Shown here: positions 22,916 to 33,053 of the stretch, in pieces
Layout of the letters: each line of letters begins with the position of its first letter
Numbering within the stretch: the first letter of the stretch is position 1
Assembly: GCF_018257515.1 (NCBI RefSeq)
Contig: NZ_JAERJR010000008.1
Coordinates: 1 to 64,000, forward strand
Reading direction: 5' to 3'
DNA from: Tatumella sp. JGM118
Lineage (GTDB): Bacteria > Pseudomonadota > Gammaproteobacteria > Enterobacterales > Enterobacteriaceae
DNA: 64,000 nt
Position numbers and translations under genes: made by a program
The notes under the pieces: generated by a model
Seen by the model: the letters and a program-made list of their open reading frames with translations, nothing else
Told to the model about the DNA's origin: nothing
Database searches by the model: none

Positions 22916-23170
22916 TCACGGGGCGGTACTGGCTTCCAGGCGTATCAGATAGGTCATCGCCGTATCGCGGTGCGTTGAACACATCTCAAATGAGGCTTTA
23001 AGCCCGCCGCAAACGGCTGGCCGCAGATCTGAACCAAAGATCTTACATAAATTATCATCCGATAACTGTACGCACCTGACGTTGGCGGGCTTGCCCCCGG
23101 GCATACCGGGTATGGGACTGGAAATTGACGGTGCGATACAACAGGCACCACAGCCGGTACGACACTCCAT
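22916..23170 (-). CDS. yeiW: YeiW, small YkgJ-type cysteine-cluster protein
   Basis: 84-aa protein matching E. coli YeiW in length and sequence, with the cysteine pattern CxxGCGACC near the N-terminus and further Cys in RCVQL, LCKIF, AVCGGL and MCST, typical of UPF0153/YkgJ putative Zn or Fe-S binding proteins. I choose the start at 23170 (MECRTGC) because it gives the family length and has AAGG upstream; a longer frame to 23212 exists. Divergent from efpL. Function unknown. Confidence 0.85.
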   Translation of the reverse strand: MECRTGCGACCIAPSISSPIPGMPGGKPANVRCVQLSDDNLCKIFGSDLRPAVCGGLKASFEMCSTHRDTAMTYLIRLEASTAP

Positions 23171-23363
23171 CAGGCACCTTCTTTGAACAGGCAGAGGGGG
23201 AACCCGGCACAAATATGTGCGGGCAGGAGCGGCACTCTATCATTTATCCGGGCGTTCAACATCAGATGCTAAATAATTTATCTTCTTTCTCTTGCCTGCC
23301 ACGCATTGCGCGAGTAACTTTGCGCGCATAATTCCCTGTATTGCTGACATAGTGAGAAAACCG

Positions 23364-23936
23364 ATGCCGAAGGCGAATGAAATTAAACGTGGCATGGCCC
23401 TGAGCTGGAACGGAAAACTGCTGCTGGTAAAAGATATTGATGTGCAGAGCCCCAGTGCCCGGGGTGCCGCGACGCTGTATAAAATGCGTTTTACTGACAT
23501 CCGCACCGGACTGAAGGTAGAAGAACGCTTTAAAGGTGATGATATCCTCGACACTATCTCGCTCAGCCGCCGCGCCGTCAGTTTTTCTTACATTGACGGT
23601 GAAGAATACGTCTTTATGGATGATGAGGATTACACCCCTTATCACTTCAACCAGAAACAGATTGAGGAAGAGTTACTGTTCATTCCTGAAGGCGGTATTC
23701 CGGGGATGCATGTCCTGACCATGGACGGGCAGATTCTGGCTCTGGAATTACCCCAGACCGTCGATATGGAAATTACCGATACTTCCCCCGGTATTAAAGG
23801 GGCCTCTGCCAGCGCCCGCACCAAGCCGGCCGGCATGAGTACCGGGCTGGTCGTTCAGGTGCCTGAGTATCTGAGCAACGGGGATAAAATCCGCATCCAT
23901 ATCCCTGAGCGTCGCTATATGGGCCGCGCAGATTAA
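23364..23936 (+). CDS. efpL: Elongation factor P-like protein EfpL (YeiP)
   Basis: Paralogue of elongation factor P that relieves ribosome stalling at proline-containing motifs. Three OB-like domains over 190 aa, as in E. coli YeiP. The loop that reaches the peptidyl-transferase centre carries arginine at position 33 ([10 protein letters not shown]) instead of the modified lysine of EF-P, which is characteristic of EfpL. The start at 23364 ([10 protein letters not shown]) matches the family; an upstream ATG at 23292 would add 24 unrelated residues. Confidence 0.95.
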   Translation: MPKANEIKRGMALSWNGKLLLVKDIDVQSPSARGAATLYKMRFTDIRTGLKVEERFKGDDILDTISLSRRAVSFSYIDGEEYVFMDDEDYTPYHFNQKQIEEELLFIPEGGIPGMHVLTMDGQILALELPQTVDMEITDTSPGIKGASASARTKPAGMSTGLVVQVPEYLSNGDKIRIHIPERRYMGRAD

Positions 23937-24455
23937 TACCCCAGGACGGCCGCATCGGTCGTCCGGACTCCCTTGCCGGGATGCCTTCCCCGGCAACCGC
24001 CCCGTATGACATCCGCATCAGCCTTGCTGCCCCGCAGCCATGACCGGCATCTCCGGCGTATCGTTCTCCCTGATATTATCACCGGTAGCCTGGCATTTTC
24101 TGCTCACTCCCGGGAGGCCGCTCCCTTTTGTTCCCTGCGGGTAACGCGTCCACTCCCCGACACACCCCGCATCGCGGATAACCGGACTCTGCCTGCGGCC
24201 GCTCTTTCAGGCCCCGCCGCTGGCGGATATTGGGTATCGTTCCTGAAAAGACGCCGCCACAGCTGGTTACTTTATCACGTGATTTGTCAAATTTACTTAC
24301 TTAATAATCTGTATAATAAGCGCGTTTTTTCACACGTTCCTGGCAGGAAGAAGAGTGGATAACCGGCCGGTCACAGACCTTCATTAAGGAAGGTTGAACG
24401 TTCGTTTATATTTATATAGTACCCTACACCGTTATTAAAAAATTGAGTTTATAAA
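23937..24455. other. Intergenic region efpL-lpxT without a gene
   Basis: No coding sequence is supported. Just after efpL two inverted repeats could end transcription: GGACGGCC/GGTCGTCC near 23943-23965 and TTGCCGGG/CCCGGCAA near 23973-23997, neither with a clear T run. The last 160 bp turn AT-rich (a TATAAT hexamer near 24313) and probably carry the lpxT promoter. Confidence 0.5.
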
Positions 24456-25154
24456 ATGCGCCTTTCACGTCTGATCACTATCCTGTTGCTGAATGCCCTG
24501 GGCATCGCACTCTTTTTTTCGTGGTATCTGCCGGAACATCACGGTTTCTGGTTCGGCCTCGATAAAACCATTTTCTTTGGCTTCAATAACCAGATGGTGA
24601 CGCATCACGCGTTCGCTATCTTTGTTGCCATCACCAACTTCCGGGGCTTTGACCTGGTTTCCCTGATAGCGATGGGACTGCTCTACTATTCCTACTGGCG
24701 AAAGAGTGATGCGGCGGGTCATCATCGTATGCTGGCTATCGGTGTGACCATGCTGATCAGTGCGGTCGTGCTGAATCAGTTAGGTCATCGTATCCCGGTG
24801 GTTCATAGCAGCCCGACGCTGTTCTTCCATAATGCTCACCGTGCAGGCGAACTGACCGGTATCCCGACAAAAGATGCGTCGGGGGACAGCTTCCCGGGAG
24901 ATCACGGGATGATGCTGATGATTTTCGCCTGTTTTATGTGGCGTTATTTTGGTGGTCGCGCCTTTATTAAGGCGCTGATTATCTTCTTCGTCTTTGCGAT
25001 GCCTCGTGTGATGGCGGGTGCACACTGGTTTACCGATATCGCTGTCGGCTCACTGTCTGTCGTTCTGGTCGGGATGAGCTGGTGGCTGTTAACCCCGGGC
25101 AGCGACATGCTGGTGAACTACCTGGATAAAAAGCTGCCCCGCAGGAAAAAATAA
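24456..25154 (+). CDS. lpxT: Lipid A 1-diphosphate synthase LpxT (YeiU)
   Basis: Inner-membrane PAP2-family enzyme that moves a phosphate from undecaprenyl pyrophosphate to the 1-phosphate of lipid A on the periplasmic side. 232 aa with about six membrane helices. The PAP2 motifs are present: KDASGDSFPGDHGMM (C2) and PRVMAGAHWFTDIAVG (C3, catalytic His). Weak ribosome binding site (GAG). The action of LpxT competes with lipid A aminoarabinose and phosphoethanolamine modification. Confidence 0.93.
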   Translation: MRLSRLITILLLNALGIALFFSWYLPEHHGFWFGLDKTIFFGFNNQMVTHHAFAIFVAITNFRGFDLVSLIAMGLLYYSYWRKSDAAGHHRMLAIGVTMLISAVVLNQLGHRIPVVHSSPTLFFHNAHRAGELTGIPTKDASGDSFPGDHGMMLMIFACFMWRYFGGRAFIKALIIFFVFAMPRVMAGAHWFTDIAVGSLSVVLVGMSWWLLTPGSDMLVNYLDKKLPRRKK

Positions 25155-25600
25155 CGTTAAGCCCCTCCGGGCCTGCCGTCGGTGTGACTGCACTGACGGC
25201 TTTTGAATCTGTCTCCCCATCGCAGTGTTGACCTGTTTCGCCTCGTTATTGTCCCTGTCTTATCTTCGGATCCTGTGACCGCCGGGGCCTGAGCGCGCCC
25301 TTTTGACATCAGGTTCTGTTCACCCCGGGGTGATACCGGCGCAGAAGCCACCGTTCCCGCGGACGGCATAGCCTGAAAGCCGGGTCGCTCTGCCAGACGG
25401 ACGCAGATACAACACCAGGTTCTGCGGGTGATACCCATCATGTCACATCCACATTGTCACACCGATGCCCCTGCCTCCACCGGCGGGCATTTCCCGAACG
25501 ACGGCGACTTCTTCGGAGCATAGTCTGGTCTTAAGTGATATTAATGTGGCAGTCAGGCAGTCAGGCAGTGAAGGTCATAAGCCCCTCACAAGCAAGGATA
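25155..25600. other. Intergenic region lpxT to APC permease without a gene
   Basis: No credible gene. The only structure seen is a short run of GTCAGGCA-type direct repeats near 25550-25570 (two units of CAGTCAGG). Confidence 0.4.
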
Positions 25601-25626
25601 AAAAAAGGCGCCTGAGAAGGCGCCTT
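25601..25626 (-). terminator. Terminator of the APC permease gene
   Basis: Stem AAGGCGCC/GGCGCCTT (25605-25626), loop TGAGAA; on the minus strand it is followed by six or more T. Confidence 0.9.
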
Positions 25627-25660
25627 ATGTTTAATCAGTTCTGATTAACGTCGGTAATAC

Positions 25661-27223
25661 TCAGTCAGCCAGTTCTTCATGATCTTTAATTTCCGGGACT
25701 GGCAGACTGGTGGCTACGCCCCAGTAGTAGCAGACCAGTGCTGCGACGGCAGCCAGAATCATATCGGTCGGTGAACCAATCGCATTGATTCCGCCAAACG
25801 TTCCCAGGTAAGAGATAGCCAGAATCAGTACGTAGTAAACCAGTAACCACCAGCTGCATTTCAGGTCACGGGCAGAAGTCGCTGTCTTTTTCGCAAAGAT
25901 GGCATAACCCAGCCAGGCCAGAATAAAGACCGGGATCAGCAGTTCATTAACAGACCAGCCACTCCAGTAGATCAGCAGTGTACTTGCAACAAAGGCTAAC
26001 GGACTTAGCACCGATGCCAGTGGCAGACGGAATGGACGCGCCATACCCGGCAGGTGACGACGGAAGGCCCCCAGCGTAACCGGACCAGGCATATAGGTGA
26101 AGACGGTGGCGGAAGTCACCGCACCAATCAGCCCGCCCCAGACCTGGAATTCAGAAGGTAATGTCCAGGCAATTGACAGGATCAGCGATAACCACAGCGC
26201 ACCGCGCGGTACACCGGACTTAGGATCCACCTCACCAAAGATTTTGAATAAATGTCCGTTACGTGCCCAGGCAAACAGAACACGGCTGGCACCAGCCAGA
26301 TAGATATTCCCGGTACCGGCGGGTGAAATGACCGCATCGACCAGAATCAGGTTAATCAGCCAGGTAATACCCAGACTACGTGCCAGGTCCGCATACGGTG
26401 ACTGGAAGATCTGTTTCAGTCCATCCCAGCCATGCGCCGTCAGCGCTTCTGAAGGAACTGCGCCCATAAAGGCATACTGCAGCGCAATGTAAATAACAAA
26501 GCTTACGGCAATCGCAATCATGATGGACAACGGAACATTGCGCTGAGGGTTTTTCGCCTCACTGGCAAAGTCGACCGCCTGACGAAAACCGAGGTAGGCA
26601 AACACAATGCCCGCGCCGGTCAGGGAAGTGAAGATACCGTGTGCCCCGCCCGGTGGCGGTGGTGGCACATCCAGGTTAGCGCCGTGGTAATACATAAACA
26701 GCGTAACAATGGTCAGTAACGGCACCACAAACTTGAACGTGGTGATCAGGGTATTCACCCGGCCAAAGACACTGACACTCCAGTAGTTCAGCAGGAAAAA
26801 GCCAACCAGCAACAGGATCTGGATCAGAAAACCCGCGGCTGTCGGACTGCCATCCGTATGGCTGAGCCCCGGCCACCAGTATTGTGCATACTGACGCACG
26901 GCCTCAACCTCAACCCCGGCAGTACTGGTATAAGCCAGCAGCGAGCTGACACCGATGACAAATCCCACGACGTTACCGTGAGAAAAGTTAGGATAACGAA
27001 CAAATCCCCCCGCACGCGGAATCGCTGCTGAGAGTTCAGCGAACACTAAACCTATCATTAATACAATGATAGCGCCCAGGATCCATGCCCAACCGGTCTG
27101 GGCACCGGCGTAGCCGGAGCTGGTTAATGCGGCATAAAGCCAGCCGGACCCGATCATCGAGCCTATTCCTAACAGGCTGAGATCAACCAGCCCTAGTTTC
27201 TGTTTAAATGCACCCTTTGCCAT
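25661..27223 (-). CDS. APC-superfamily permease, L-aspartate:proton symporter type
   Basis: 520-aa transporter with about 12-14 membrane helices. TM1 carries GIGSMIGSGWLYA, and TM6-7 contain AYLGFRQAVDFASEAKNP. The overall sequence, including the GNIYLAGASRVLFAWARNG and STLLIYWSGW segments, closely resembles Bacillus YveA/AspT aspartate permease, so uptake of acidic amino acids is a fair guess; substrate not proven. A poly-proline stretch (PPPPPGG) lies in the TM5-TM6 loop. Strong GAGG site. Single-gene unit ended by the terminator at 25601-25626. Confidence 0.88.
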   Translation of the reverse strand: MAKGAFKQKLGLVDLSLLGIGSMIGSGWLYAALTSSGYAGAQTGWAWILGAIIVLMIGLVFAELSAAIPRAGGFVRYPNFSHGNVVGFVIGVSSLLAYTSTAGVEVEAVRQYAQYWWPGLSHTDGSPTAAGFLIQILLLVGFFLLNYWSVSVFGRVNTLITTFKFVVPLLTIVTLFMYYHGANLDVPPPPPGGAHGIFTSLTGAGIVFAYLGFRQAVDFASEAKNPQRNVPLSIMIAIAVSFVIYIALQYAFMGAVPSEALTAHGWDGLKQIFQSPYADLARSLGITWLINLILVDAVISPAGTGNIYLAGASRVLFAWARNGHLFKIFGEVDPKSGVPRGALWLSLILSIAWTLPSEFQVWGGLIGAVTSATVFTYMPGPVTLGAFRRHLPGMARPFRLPLASVLSPLAFVASTLLIYWSGWSVNELLIPVFILAWLGYAIFAKKTATSARDLKCSWWLLVYYVLILAISYLGTFGGINAIGSPTDMILAAVAALVCYYWGVATSLPVPEIKDHEELAD

Positions 27224-27979
27224 AAAGACCTCATCATGTTGTGCTGCGACTGAAACTTCGTCATATCGTCTTAGTTTTTATTTCCTTACCTCTCAGATAA
27301 GCATTTTGCGTGCCAGAAATACAAACTGCCTGCAGATAAGATAAATCCGGGTTATTTCCTGCTGCTGCGGGGTCTCGCACCCGCCTGTTCACTTACCTGA
27401 GCCACAGGCCGGATGCCAACGCTGATAATCTGAAGATGATGCACTGTTTTAGCGCAGTCAGCCGGTCATTGCACCCGAACGGGGCAAAGCTATCATCAGG
27501 CCTAGCCACTAAAGAGATCAGTAACACGCCGGGACCAGTAATGACGGGCTCTGGCAGCAGAGTTTGCAGAAAATCCGGTGACCCACATCTCGTCAGGATC
27601 GGCAGAATTCCCGCCGGATATCGGGGTTCAGATGCGTCAGTACCCGGAGGAAAGACGCAGATTCTCAGGGAGGGATAAGGATTTTTCATCCTGAAACAGA
27701 TTTCACGGATTACGGGTAAAATGGTAAGCAATTTTATTGAATTAATCTAAATCAAAAATTTCCCTAAAAGCTCTCGCCAGTTGGCATTTTATACGGTAAT
27801 CTGCCTTTATATCGGCATATGTTCTGATACAAGCGCTAACGTATTATCTGTTCACTGCATTTTATCCGCGTGTTCTTATAATCGGCGTCTTTCAGCGTAC
27901 CCGTCCGGTTATTCTCTTTATTTCTTGTTATCTGGCTAGCGGCAATTTGTCGTAAGGACTTTGAAGGGAACTACGTATA
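27224..27979. other. Long intergenic region upstream of mepS
   Basis: About 750 bp between divergent genes. Short frames exist on both strands around 27390-27730, but none has a good start site, family resemblance or enterobacterial codon pattern. Both promoters must lie here. AT-rich DNA at 27720-27960 is the likely mepS promoter and leader. I see no RNA gene that I can name. Confidence 0.4.
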
Positions 27980-28555
27980 ATGGTCAAATCTCAACCTACC
28001 CTGAGATATATCTGGCGGGTCGTGCCCGCAATTGCTTTAGCAACATTACTTTCGGCCTGTAGCACCACCCCCGCACAAACCACTGCCCGGGTAGAGAAGC
28101 ATGAAGTTAACAACCATAATGGTTTTTTACTTCAGGCGTCTCAGGCTGAATTTGAACAGATGGTTAAGAACGTGGACATCAAGTCACGGATTATGGATCA
28201 GTATGCTGACTGGAAAGGTGTACGTTACCGGATGGGCGGTGATACCAAACGGGGTATCGATTGTTCCGCTTTCGTTCAGCGAACGTTTCGCGAGCAGTTT
28301 GGCCTGGATTTACCGCGTTCGACCTCTGAACAGCAGGATGCAGGATTAAAGGTCTCACGTAACAAATTGCGTCCCGGTGATCTTGTACTGTTCCACTCTG
28401 GCTCGACCGGTCGTCATGTGGGGATCTATCTGGGCAATAATAATTTTGTTCATGCATCCACCAGCAGCGGCGTAATGATTTCAAGTCTTAATGACAGTTA
28501 CTGGAAAAATCGCTATCGCGAAGCACGTCGGGTTTTAACTAACGTCAACAGTTAA
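27980..28555 (+). CDS. mepS: Murein DD-endopeptidase MepS (Spr), lipoprotein
   Basis: Outer-membrane lipoprotein that cuts D-Ala-mDAP crosslinks to let new peptidoglycan be inserted. Signal peptide with lipobox LSAC (Cys27). NlpC/P60 domain with catalytic Cys95 (IDCSAFVQ), His146 (GRHVGIY) and His158 (FVHAS). 191 aa against 188 in E. coli; start [10 protein letters not shown] matches. Followed by a strong terminator. Confidence 0.96.
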   Translation: MVKSQPTLRYIWRVVPAIALATLLSACSTTPAQTTARVEKHEVNNHNGFLLQASQAEFEQMVKNVDIKSRIMDQYADWKGVRYRMGGDTKRGIDCSAFVQRTFREQFGLDLPRSTSEQQDAGLKVSRNKLRPGDLVLFHSGSTGRHVGIYLGNNNFVHASTSSGVMISSLNDSYWKNRYREARRVLTNVNS

Positions 28556-28590
28556 TGTCATCAGGCCTTTAAAGTCTTTAGCCAGACAAT

Positions 28591-28623
28591 AAAAAAAACG
28601 CTGCCCCCGGGCAGCGTTTTTTT
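28591..28623 (+). terminator. Terminator downstream of mepS
   Basis: Stem AACGCTGCCC/GGGCAGCGTT (28597-28618), with A run before and seven T after; it could work in both directions. Confidence 0.93.
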
Positions 28624-28734
28624 ATGCTGATATTTCACCGCTATGGGTTTCAAAACACACTCTTTCCCGGCAGGCAACGACCGCCCGCAGACCGGCCCGG
28701 TACCGGGGCATGCCCGGCCTGAGGCTGCGGAATT

Positions 28735-29916
28735 TTATTTTGCCGCCCGGGCCAGACGCTGGCTGCGGGAGGCGTAACGAAACAGTAAGACAGAAAGTGT
28801 GGCGCAGGCAGCAATCATACCGGCCATCGGCCAGGCCGTGTTAAAACTGAACAGTGATAATAACGCCCCCGTCAGTGCGCCAATGCCGAAGCGTAACGTG
28901 CCCGCCAGTGAAGAGACCGTCCCGGCAATATGCGGAAACTCATCCAGAATCACCGCCATGCCATTGGAGGAGACCATCGACACACAACCAATAAAGACAG
29001 CTATACTCAGCACCAGAGGATACAATCCCCATCCTAATGCACAGACCAGCAACAACGCGACACCCGCCACGAACTGTATCATCAGCGCCATACGAAACAG
29101 GAACAACGGCCCTGTTTTGCGCACCAGTCGGGTATTAATCAAGGTCATCGTGAACAGAAAGACGATATTCAACGAAAAATAATAGCCGAAATGCTGCGGC
29201 GAAATATGAAAAAGCCGGATATAAATAAACGGCCCGGCATTCAGAAACGCAAATAAACCGGCAAACGAGAATCCGCTGGCCATCATCAGCGCAAATACCG
29301 TTTTATTACGGAACAGAATAATAAAGTTGTTCAGGATAGTGCGCAGGTGCAGAGGCTGACGTTTTGTGACAGGCAACGATTCTTTCACAAAAAACGTCAC
29401 CAGCAGAAACCCCGCAAGCGCTGCCACCGCCAGGGTCCAGAACACGGATTGCCAGTCGCCGGCGAGCAGCAACCAGCCCCCGAAAATCGGTGCCAGCAGC
29501 GGCGCCAGGGTGGTGATCAGCATCATTATCGACATCATGCGTGAGAACTCAGCGCTGGCATAGGAATCGCGGATGATAGCATTGATGACCACCCCGGCAG
29601 ACGCTGCGGCCAGGCCATGAACCAGCCGCATCCAGATAAGGTGGTCAATACTCCCGGAGAGCGCACAGCCGGCCGCCGCTGCAATAAAGATCCCAATCCC
29701 CGGCAACAATACCGCCTTCCGCCCCAGGCTATCGGACAGCGGGCCATAAAAGAGCTGGCCGACAGCAAACCCCAGAATATAGATGTTCAGCGTCATCTGA
29801 ACCTTACCGCTGGATACCATAAACTCGCTGGCAATTTGAGGCATGGCCGGCAGATACATGTCGATAGACAGTGGCATCAGCATTGCCAGCAAGCCCAGGA
29901 TAACGATAAGCCTCAA
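28735..29916 (-). CDS. bcr: Bcr/CflA-type multidrug efflux MFS transporter
   Basis: Twelve-helix major facilitator (drug:H+ antiporter 1) related to E. coli Bcr, which exports bicyclomycin and sulfonamides and also cysteine. Conserved [15 protein letters not shown] in TM1, [15 protein letters not shown] in loop 2-3 and [13 protein letters not shown] in TM4. The only ATG start (29988) would overlap rsuA by 50 bp. A TTG at 29916 preceded by GGAG with eight-base spacing gives 393 aa, close to the 396 of E. coli Bcr, so I prefer it. Second gene of rsuA-bcr, 22 bp after the rsuA stop. Confidence 0.92.
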   Translation of the reverse strand: MRLIVILGLLAMLMPLSIDMYLPAMPQIASEFMVSSGKVQMTLNIYILGFAVGQLFYGPLSDSLGRKAVLLPGIGIFIAAAAGCALSGSIDHLIWMRLVHGLAAASAGVVINAIIRDSYASAEFSRMMSIMMLITTLAPLLAPIFGGWLLLAGDWQSVFWTLAVAALAGFLLVTFFVKESLPVTKRQPLHLRTILNNFIILFRNKTVFALMMASGFSFAGLFAFLNAGPFIYIRLFHISPQHFGYYFSLNIVFLFTMTLINTRLVRKTGPLFLFRMALMIQFVAGVALLLVCALGWGLYPLVLSIAVFIGCVSMVSSNGMAVILDEFPHIAGTVSSLAGTLRFGIGALTGALLSLFSFNTAWPMAGMIAACATLSVLLFRYASRSQRLARAAK

Positions 29917-29938
29917 TTTTTTTTCTCCGGGTGACAGG

Positions 29939-30673
29939 CTATTTACGGCGCGCTGCTTTTTGTTGCAACTCGACAGGCAGACCGACACTGTCGATTTCCT
30001 CGCGGGTCAGTTCACGGTATTCGCCAGGCTCCAGGGTCTCATCCAGCACAATATCGCCGATCTGCTGACGATGGAGGGCCACAACATGGTTACCCACGGC
30101 GGCAAACATCCGTTTGACCTGATGGTAGCGCCCTTCACTGATGGTCAGCAGCACTTCGGTCGGGGTGATCACCTCCAGCACGGCAGGTTTTGTCGCCTCG
30201 TCATCCCCGCGCAGTGCCACACCTTTGGCGAACTGTTCGGCGACCTGCTCATCCAGCGGAGAGTCCAGCGTGACATGATAGGTTTTTTCGCAATGATGGC
30301 GTGGCGACGTGATGCGGTGTGACCATTGTCCGTCATCGGTCAGCAGCACCAGTCCGGTAGTATCAATATCCAGGCGCCCTGCGGAATGAAGTTTCCAGGC
30401 CATCGGTTCTTCGAGGAAGTATAAAATCGTCGGGTATTCTTCATCCTCCGTCGCACACACATATCCCTGCGGCTTATTCAGCATAAAATAGCGTGGGCCG
30501 GTGATCTGTTGCAACCGGTTACCTTCGTAGGCAACCTCATGCTCCGCAGACACCTTGAAGGCGCTGTCTTTCACTATCTCACCATCGACGGTGACTTTCT
30601 GAGCACGAATTTCACGGGATGCAATGGCCCGGCTAATTTCCAGTTGTTGAGAGATGAATTTATCAAGTCGCAT
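29939..30673 (-). CDS. rsuA: 16S rRNA pseudouridine(516) synthase RsuA
   Basis: Makes pseudouridine 516 in 16S rRNA. N-terminal S4 RNA-binding domain ([16 protein letters not shown]), then the RsuA/RluB-type catalytic domain with the aspartate motif [15 protein letters not shown] and [17 protein letters not shown]. The start at 30673 (MRLDKF, 244 aa) fits the family. Compared with E. coli (231 aa) it carries a short basic C-terminal tail ([10 protein letters not shown]). Upstream of bcr. Confidence 0.95.
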   Translation of the reverse strand: MRLDKFISQQLEISRAIASREIRAQKVTVDGEIVKDSAFKVSAEHEVAYEGNRLQQITGPRYFMLNKPQGYVCATEDEEYPTILYFLEEPMAWKLHSAGRLDIDTTGLVLLTDDGQWSHRITSPRHHCEKTYHVTLDSPLDEQVAEQFAKGVALRGDDEATKPAVLEVITPTEVLLTISEGRYHQVKRMFAAVGNHVVALHRQQIGDIVLDETLEPGEYRELTREEIDSVGLPVELQQKAARRK

Positions 30674-30816
30674 GAATTTCTTTTTGCCTGTAGCAGCGAA
30701 GGGTAAATACAATGACGCTAACCGTCATCTTCAGCCGGTCAGTATAGCGTGATCTGTACTGCACTGTCAGTGATGGCATGCGATCCCTTAAGTCAGTCCC
30801 GGAAAAGTGACGTTTT

Positions 30817-32571
30817 ATGTCTTTTACGCTACGCCCTTATCAGCAGGAAGCGGTGGATGCCACCATCAGTTACTTCCGTCAGCATCAGCAACCGGCCGTC
30901 ATTGTTCTGCCTACCGGGGCCGGTAAAAGCCTGGTGATTGCCGAACTGGCCCGCAAAGCGCGGGGCCGGGTACTGGTTCTGGCCCATGTGAAAGAACTGG
31001 TCGCTCAGAACCATGCAAAATATGAAGCGCTGGGGCTCAGCGCAGATATTTTTTCTGCCGGTTTACAGCAAAAGCAGAGCCACCGTAAAGTGGTATTCGG
31101 TAGCGTGCAATCCGTGGCCCGCAACCTGGAGGCCTTTGACGACGCGTTTTCACTGATTATCGTCGACGAATGTCACCGGATTGCCGACGACAAAGAGAGC
31201 CAGTATCAGACCATATTTACTTATCTGCGCCAGCGACGCCCGGAACTCCGGCTGCTGGGGCTGACGGCAACCCCCTTCAGGTTAGGGAAAGGCTGGATCT
31301 ATCATCTGCACTATCACGGTATGGTCCGCGGCGACGCGGATGCGCTGTTCTATGAATGTATCTATGAACTGCCACTGCGCTATATGATTAAAAATGGTTA
31401 TCTGACCGAACCTCAGCGGATCGATATGCCGGTGGTCCACTATGATTTCTCTGCCCTGTTTGCCTCACAGCAGGGGCTGTTCAGCGAGCGGGATCTGAAT
31501 GATCAGCTCAGCAAACAACGGCGTGTGACACCGGAAATCATCCGCCAGGTGATTGAACTTTCAGAAGGCCGGCACGGCGTGATGATTTTTGCGGCCACCG
31601 TCATGCATGCCCGGGAAATTCTTGGTCTGCTGCCTCCGGAGAGTGCGCTGATCAGCGGTGAAACGCCTGCACGCCAGCGGGACGAAATCCTGGCCACGTT
31701 TAAGCTACAGAAAATTAAATATTTGGTGAATGTCTCTGTGCTGACGACCGGATTCGATGCGCCGCACGTGGATGTTATCGCTATCCTGCGCCCTACCGAA
31801 TCCGTCAGCCTGTATCAGCAGATTGTCGGCCGGGGGCTGCGTCTGTCCCCCGGTAAAACGGATTGTCTGATCCTCGACTATGCCGGTAACCCTCATGACC
31901 TGTTCAGTCCGGAAATCGGTACGCCGAAAGGGGCCAGTGATAATAAGCCGGTGCAGGTTTTCTGTCCGGCCTGCGGGTTTGCCAATACGTTCTGGGGAAA
32001 AACCACCGCCGACGGTACTATCACCGAGCATTTTGGCCGGCGTTGCCAGGGGATTATTGACTTCCCGGACGCCCCCCGTGAGCAATGTGATTTCCGGTTC
32101 CGCTTTAAATCCTGCCCACAGTGTAATGCGGAAAATGATATCGCGGCCCGTGTCTGTCATCAGTGTCAGTGCATTCTCACCGACCCCGACGATATGCTGA
32201 AGGCCGCACTAAAACTGAAAGATGCCCTGGTGTTACGTTGTGCAGGAATGACTCTGCAACCGGGTAAAGACAGCCGGGGTGAAAGCCTGAAGATCACCTA
32301 TTACGATGAAGAAGCCACGGAAGTCAGCGAACTTTTCCGGCTGCAGACGCCGGGACAGCGTCATATTTTTGAGACGCTGTTTTTAAGGCAACATCATAAG
32401 GCCCCGGCCACACCGCTTCACTGGCAAACGGCGACGGATCTGGCGGCACTGAGTGAGCATTTCCGTTATCCGGACTTTATTGTCGCCCGCAAAAAAGGTC
32501 ATTTCTGGCAGATACGGCATAAGGTCTTTGATTACCAGGGGCGTTTCCGTAAAGCTCACCAGTTGCGGTGA
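30817..32571 (+). CDS. radD: DEAD/DEAH-box DNA repair ATPase RadD (YejH)
   Basis: Superfamily 2 ATPase that works with RecA and SSB in recombination and crosslink or double-strand break repair. Walker A PTGAGKS (about 32-38), DECH box (IVDECHR), motif [15 protein letters not shown]. The C-terminal half contains zinc-finger-like clusters CPAC and CPQC...CHQCQC. 584 aa (E. coli 586). Start at 30817 ([16 protein letters not shown]). Confidence 0.95.
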   Translation: MSFTLRPYQQEAVDATISYFRQHQQPAVIVLPTGAGKSLVIAELARKARGRVLVLAHVKELVAQNHAKYEALGLSADIFSAGLQQKQSHRKVVFGSVQSVARNLEAFDDAFSLIIVDECHRIADDKESQYQTIFTYLRQRRPELRLLGLTATPFRLGKGWIYHLHYHGMVRGDADALFYECIYELPLRYMIKNGYLTEPQRIDMPVVHYDFSALFASQQGLFSERDLNDQLSKQRRVTPEIIRQVIELSEGRHGVMIFAATVMHAREILGLLPPESALISGETPARQRDEILATFKLQKIKYLVNVSVLTTGFDAPHVDVIAILRPTESVSLYQQIVGRGLRLSPGKTDCLILDYAGNPHDLFSPEIGTPKGASDNKPVQVFCPACGFANTFWGKTTADGTITEHFGRRCQGIIDFPDAPREQCDFRFRFKSCPQCNAENDIAARVCHQCQCILTDPDDMLKAALKLKDALVLRCAGMTLQPGKDSRGESLKITYYDEEATEVSELFRLQTPGQRHIFETLFLRQHHKAPATPLHWQTATDLAALSEHFRYPDFIVARKKGHFWQIRHKVFDYQGRFRKAHQLR

Positions 32572-32593
32572 AGCGCCCGGCGGGTGATTTTAT

Positions 32594-32622
32594 TTGCCCG
32601 GCGTCAGTGAAGCCGTTATAAT
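32594..32622 (+). promoter_or_regulatory. Sigma-70 promoter of rplY
   Basis: TTGCCC (32594-32599), 17-bp spacer, TATAAT (32617-32622), followed by a GC-rich GCCGCGCGC discriminator of the kind seen at stringently controlled ribosomal promoters. Confidence 0.75.
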
Positions 32623-32654
32623 GCCGCGCGCTTTTACATCCGGTAAGAGTGCTT

Positions 32655-32687
32655 ATGAATAACCTTCTGTTGCTGGGTCGCCTGTAA
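32655..32687 (+). CDS. Possible 10-residue leader peptide in the rplY 5' region
   Basis: ATG at 32655 with AAGAG five bases upstream opens a frame [10 protein letters not shown] that stops 23 bp before rplY. It lies wholly inside the predicted rplY transcript. Enterobacterial rplY is known to be autogenously controlled through its leader; whether this tiny frame is translated or merely part of the folded leader cannot be told from one sequence. Confidence 0.35.
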   Translation: MNNLLLLGRL

Positions 32688-32710
32688 CAGAATTACCAAG
32701 AGAAATAAGA

Positions 32711-32995
32711 ATGTTCACTATCAAAGCAGAAGAACGTAAAGTGCAGGGTAAGGGTGCGAGCCGCCGCCTGCGTGCAGCTAAAAAATTCCCGGCTATCATC
32801 TATGGCGGAAATGAAGCAGCTGTTTCTATCGAACTGGACCACGATTCTTTAATCAACATGCAGGCTAACCCGGAGTTTTACTCTGCGGTTCTGACCCTGG
32901 TTGTTGACGGTAAAGAAACTAACGTTAAAGTTCAGGCCGTACAGCGTCACCCGTTCAAACCAAAAATTCAGCACATCGACTTCGTTCGTGCTTAA
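32711..32995 (+). CDS. rplY: 50S ribosomal protein L25
   Basis: 94-aa 5S rRNA-binding protein of the large subunit, the short enterobacterial form without the CTC C-terminal domain. Conserved [15 protein letters not shown] and [15 protein letters not shown]. Own promoter at 32594-32622 and own terminator, so it is a single-gene unit. Confidence 0.97.
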   Translation: MFTIKAEERKVQGKGASRRLRAAKKFPAIIYGGNEAAVSIELDHDSLINMQANPEFYSAVLTLVVDGKETNVKVQAVQRHPFKPKIQHIDFVRA

Positions 32996-33010
32996 TCGCT
33001 GAATTGGTTT

Positions 33011-33042
33011 AAAAAAAACGCCGCTTAATGCGGCGTTTTTTT
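33011..33042. terminator. Bidirectional terminator between rplY and yejK
   Basis: Stem AACGCCGC/GCGGCGTT, loop TTAAT (33017-33037), eight A on one side and seven T on the other, between convergent genes. Confidence 0.93.
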
Positions 33043-33053
33043 ATGCAGTCCGG

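Noticed and set aside
23937..24360. Coding frame between efpL and lpxT (plus strand 23973-24362)
   Set aside because: It covers hairpins and the lpxT promoter region, has no ribosome binding site and no similarity that I recognise.
27393..27731. 112-aa minus-strand frame upstream of mepS
   Set aside because: Poor start site, no recognisable domain and an amino-acid pattern typical of random frames.
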